DNA of 64,000 nt, from assembly GCA_937136425.1 (NCBI GenBank), contig CAKZON010000069.1, forward strand, positions 62,001-126,000, in the 5' to 3' direction. Both the position numbers and the translations under genes were made by a program. The notes below the pieces were generated by a model, which saw only the letters and a list, made by a program, of their open reading frames with translations, was not told where the DNA came from and searched no databases. Of this stretch, positions 63,033 through 64,000 are shown piece by piece. The stretch is from an uncultured Crocinitomix sp. (GTDB lineage Bacteria; Bacteroidota; Bacteroidia; Flavobacteriales_D; Crocinitomicaceae). Each line of letters opens with the position of its first letter. The first letter of the stretch is position 1.

Positions 63033-63695
63033 ATGACACATATGTGGCCAATAACTTTCATATTAATTTTTACAACTATGTCTTCTTGTAGAAAAGATGA
63101 GTCATGCTCCACACAAATTGAGGATATCTATATTACTGATACGATTTATCCGTCACCATACTTATCAACCTATCCTGGGTCTTGGTGGAAATATACAAAT
63201 GGCACCGTTGATAGTTGCACGGCTTGGGAATCTGTTCCGCAGTTTCATGAATTTAAAGATGCGAATGGTTGCACAAGTATTAATCGCACATGGTCAATAG
63301 TGCCAAAAGTTAATGATCATTTTATTTATAATAATTCATTGCTTTATTCAAATCCAACTGCCAATGAATCTAGATTAACCCAGCAAGTTGGCGATTTTGG
63401 TAGCCATTGGAGCGCACAGAAAAGTTCAAGTAGTGCACACATTACAACCTACTGGAAATGCGACTCAATATTCACTAACAAAGAAGTAAATGGTGTAACT
63501 TATGCAGATGTTATAATGGTTACAACTTATACCGACGAATATTATGATGATGTAATGGGCGGGCCACCGTCCAACCTCCATTACTATTATTATGCAAAAA
63601 ATGTTGGTCTAATAATGAAACGTTTCCAAGATGCCTACCTTGATGAAATTGTAACCGTTTTTGAACTAGAAGACTATTATATCGCTCCTCATTAA
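63033..63695 (+). CDS. Lipoprotein, first of a tandem pair
   Basis: A 220-residue protein with a lipobox (TTMSSC) and mature part with YLSTYPGSWWKYTNG near residue 45. Met4 is an alternative start. No family recognised. The next gene encodes a protein with the same SCRKD...YP-GSWW-Y pattern, so the two are a local duplication. Confidence 0.75.
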   Translation: MTHMWPITFILIFTTMSSCRKDESCSTQIEDIYITDTIYPSPYLSTYPGSWWKYTNGTVDSCTAWESVPQFHEFKDANGCTSINRTWSIVPKVNDHFIYNNSLLYSNPTANESRLTQQVGDFGSHWSAQKSSSSAHITTYWKCDSIFTNKEVNGVTYADVIMVTTYTDEYYDDVMGGPPSNLHYYYYAKNVGLIMKRFQDAYLDEIVTVFELEDYYIAPH

Positions 63696-63763
63696 ATTGC
63701 CCATTAATAGGTTAATAAAAAATTCCAACCAAATTCTTGACGAAACCGTTTCATACATTATAT

Positions 63764-64000
63764 ATGCGGTTGTCATTTCTACTCTTTACTACTTTTTGTT
63801 TATTCATTGCATCTTGCAGAAAAGATCCTATAATTCCAATATCCGCATCACCTTGTGATACCACCTACCATAGAACCTACACACTTGACACCATCCATCC
63901 TTCAGAGTATTTAATGGCTTATCCAGGTTCTTGGTGGGAATATGACAACGGCAATAAAGTCGAATGCGTTGAATGGGACTATATGCCCGTTTACGAGCAG
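63764..64000 (+). CDS. Lipoprotein, second of a tandem pair (cut by window end)
   Basis: The first 79 codons of a gene that runs off the window. It starts MRLSFLLFTTFCLFIASC (lipobox) and contains YLMAYPGSWWEYDNG, matching the neighbour. Both have RKD after the lipid Cys and a Cys about 20 residues after the GSWW motif. Confidence 0.75.
   Translation, partial: MRLSFLLFTTFCLFIASCRKDPIIPISASPCDTTYHRTYTLDTIHPSEYLMAYPGSWWEYDNGNKVECVEWDYMPVYEQ

Noticed and set aside
1-64000. Integron integrase, transposase or phage genes
   Set aside because: None of the predicted products shows tyrosine recombinase, DDE or phage structural motifs; an integrase may lie outside the window.

Overview
The window looks like chromosomal DNA of a Bacteroidota bacterium, most likely of the order Flavobacteriales. 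It is AT-rich and several genes have TAnnTTTG-like -7 boxes. Many products are Sec-exported or lipoproteins, and four carry type IX secretion (T9SS) C-terminal sorting domains (genes ending near 15.5, 29.2, 53.0 and 60.7 kb). DUF4139, DUF4197, DUF4419 and SprB-repeat proteins add to the picture. I cannot name a genus. No rRNA, tRNA, CRISPR, phage or transposase gene was seen.

Left part (1-34.8 kb), mostly ordinary chromosome. It starts with the 3' end of a DUF349 gene, overlapping a membrane protein and a GT-C-like membrane enzyme. A GT2/GT9 pair for cell-surface glycan assembly follows, then an exported DUF3108 protein with a good intrinsic terminator. Next is a nickel superoxide dismutase whose His-Cys-x-x-Pro-Cys hook would be exposed by signal-peptide cleavage, followed at once by an SDR/DUF2867 protein. 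Further on are a CBM9-like/GHL10 glycosidase, tryptophan 2,3-dioxygenase, a CotH-like protein, T9SS cargo, DUF4139, TPR, YdjC-type deacetylase, VOC, GNAT, two SRPBCC proteins, an AraC regulator and a 1217-residue SprB/PKD protein. Two genes (9.27 and 23.49 kb) have clear signal peptides but seem to start at ATT and CTG. Small palindromic REP-like repeats sit at 27.3-27.5 and 29.1 kb.

Middle part (34.8-56.8 kb), accessory region. It holds mostly minus-strand, small, poorly known genes: lipoproteins, GNAT, MBL-fold, DUF5694, DUF4932, S41, SUKH-like and possible Imm35/YrhB-like proteins. From about 41.0 to 56.8 kb many intergenic gaps hold imperfect palindromes of 50-75 bp. Their minus-strand right end follows TTTAYTCAAACGTTRYC and their left end (Y)TAACAAA, with an inner stem of 5-12 bp. 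This is the architecture of integron attC sites, in the same orientation as most genes. I interpret the segment as an integron cassette array, or a cluster of attC sites without an integrase (CALIN), since no integrase gene lies in the window. This is the main discovery candidate.

Right part (56.8-64 kb), chromosome again: a NatAB-like ABC exporter, an M23 peptidase, a GlsB/YeaQ-like membrane protein, a T9SS protein with sortilin/BNR repeats, and two tandem paralogous lipoproteins, the second cut by the window end.
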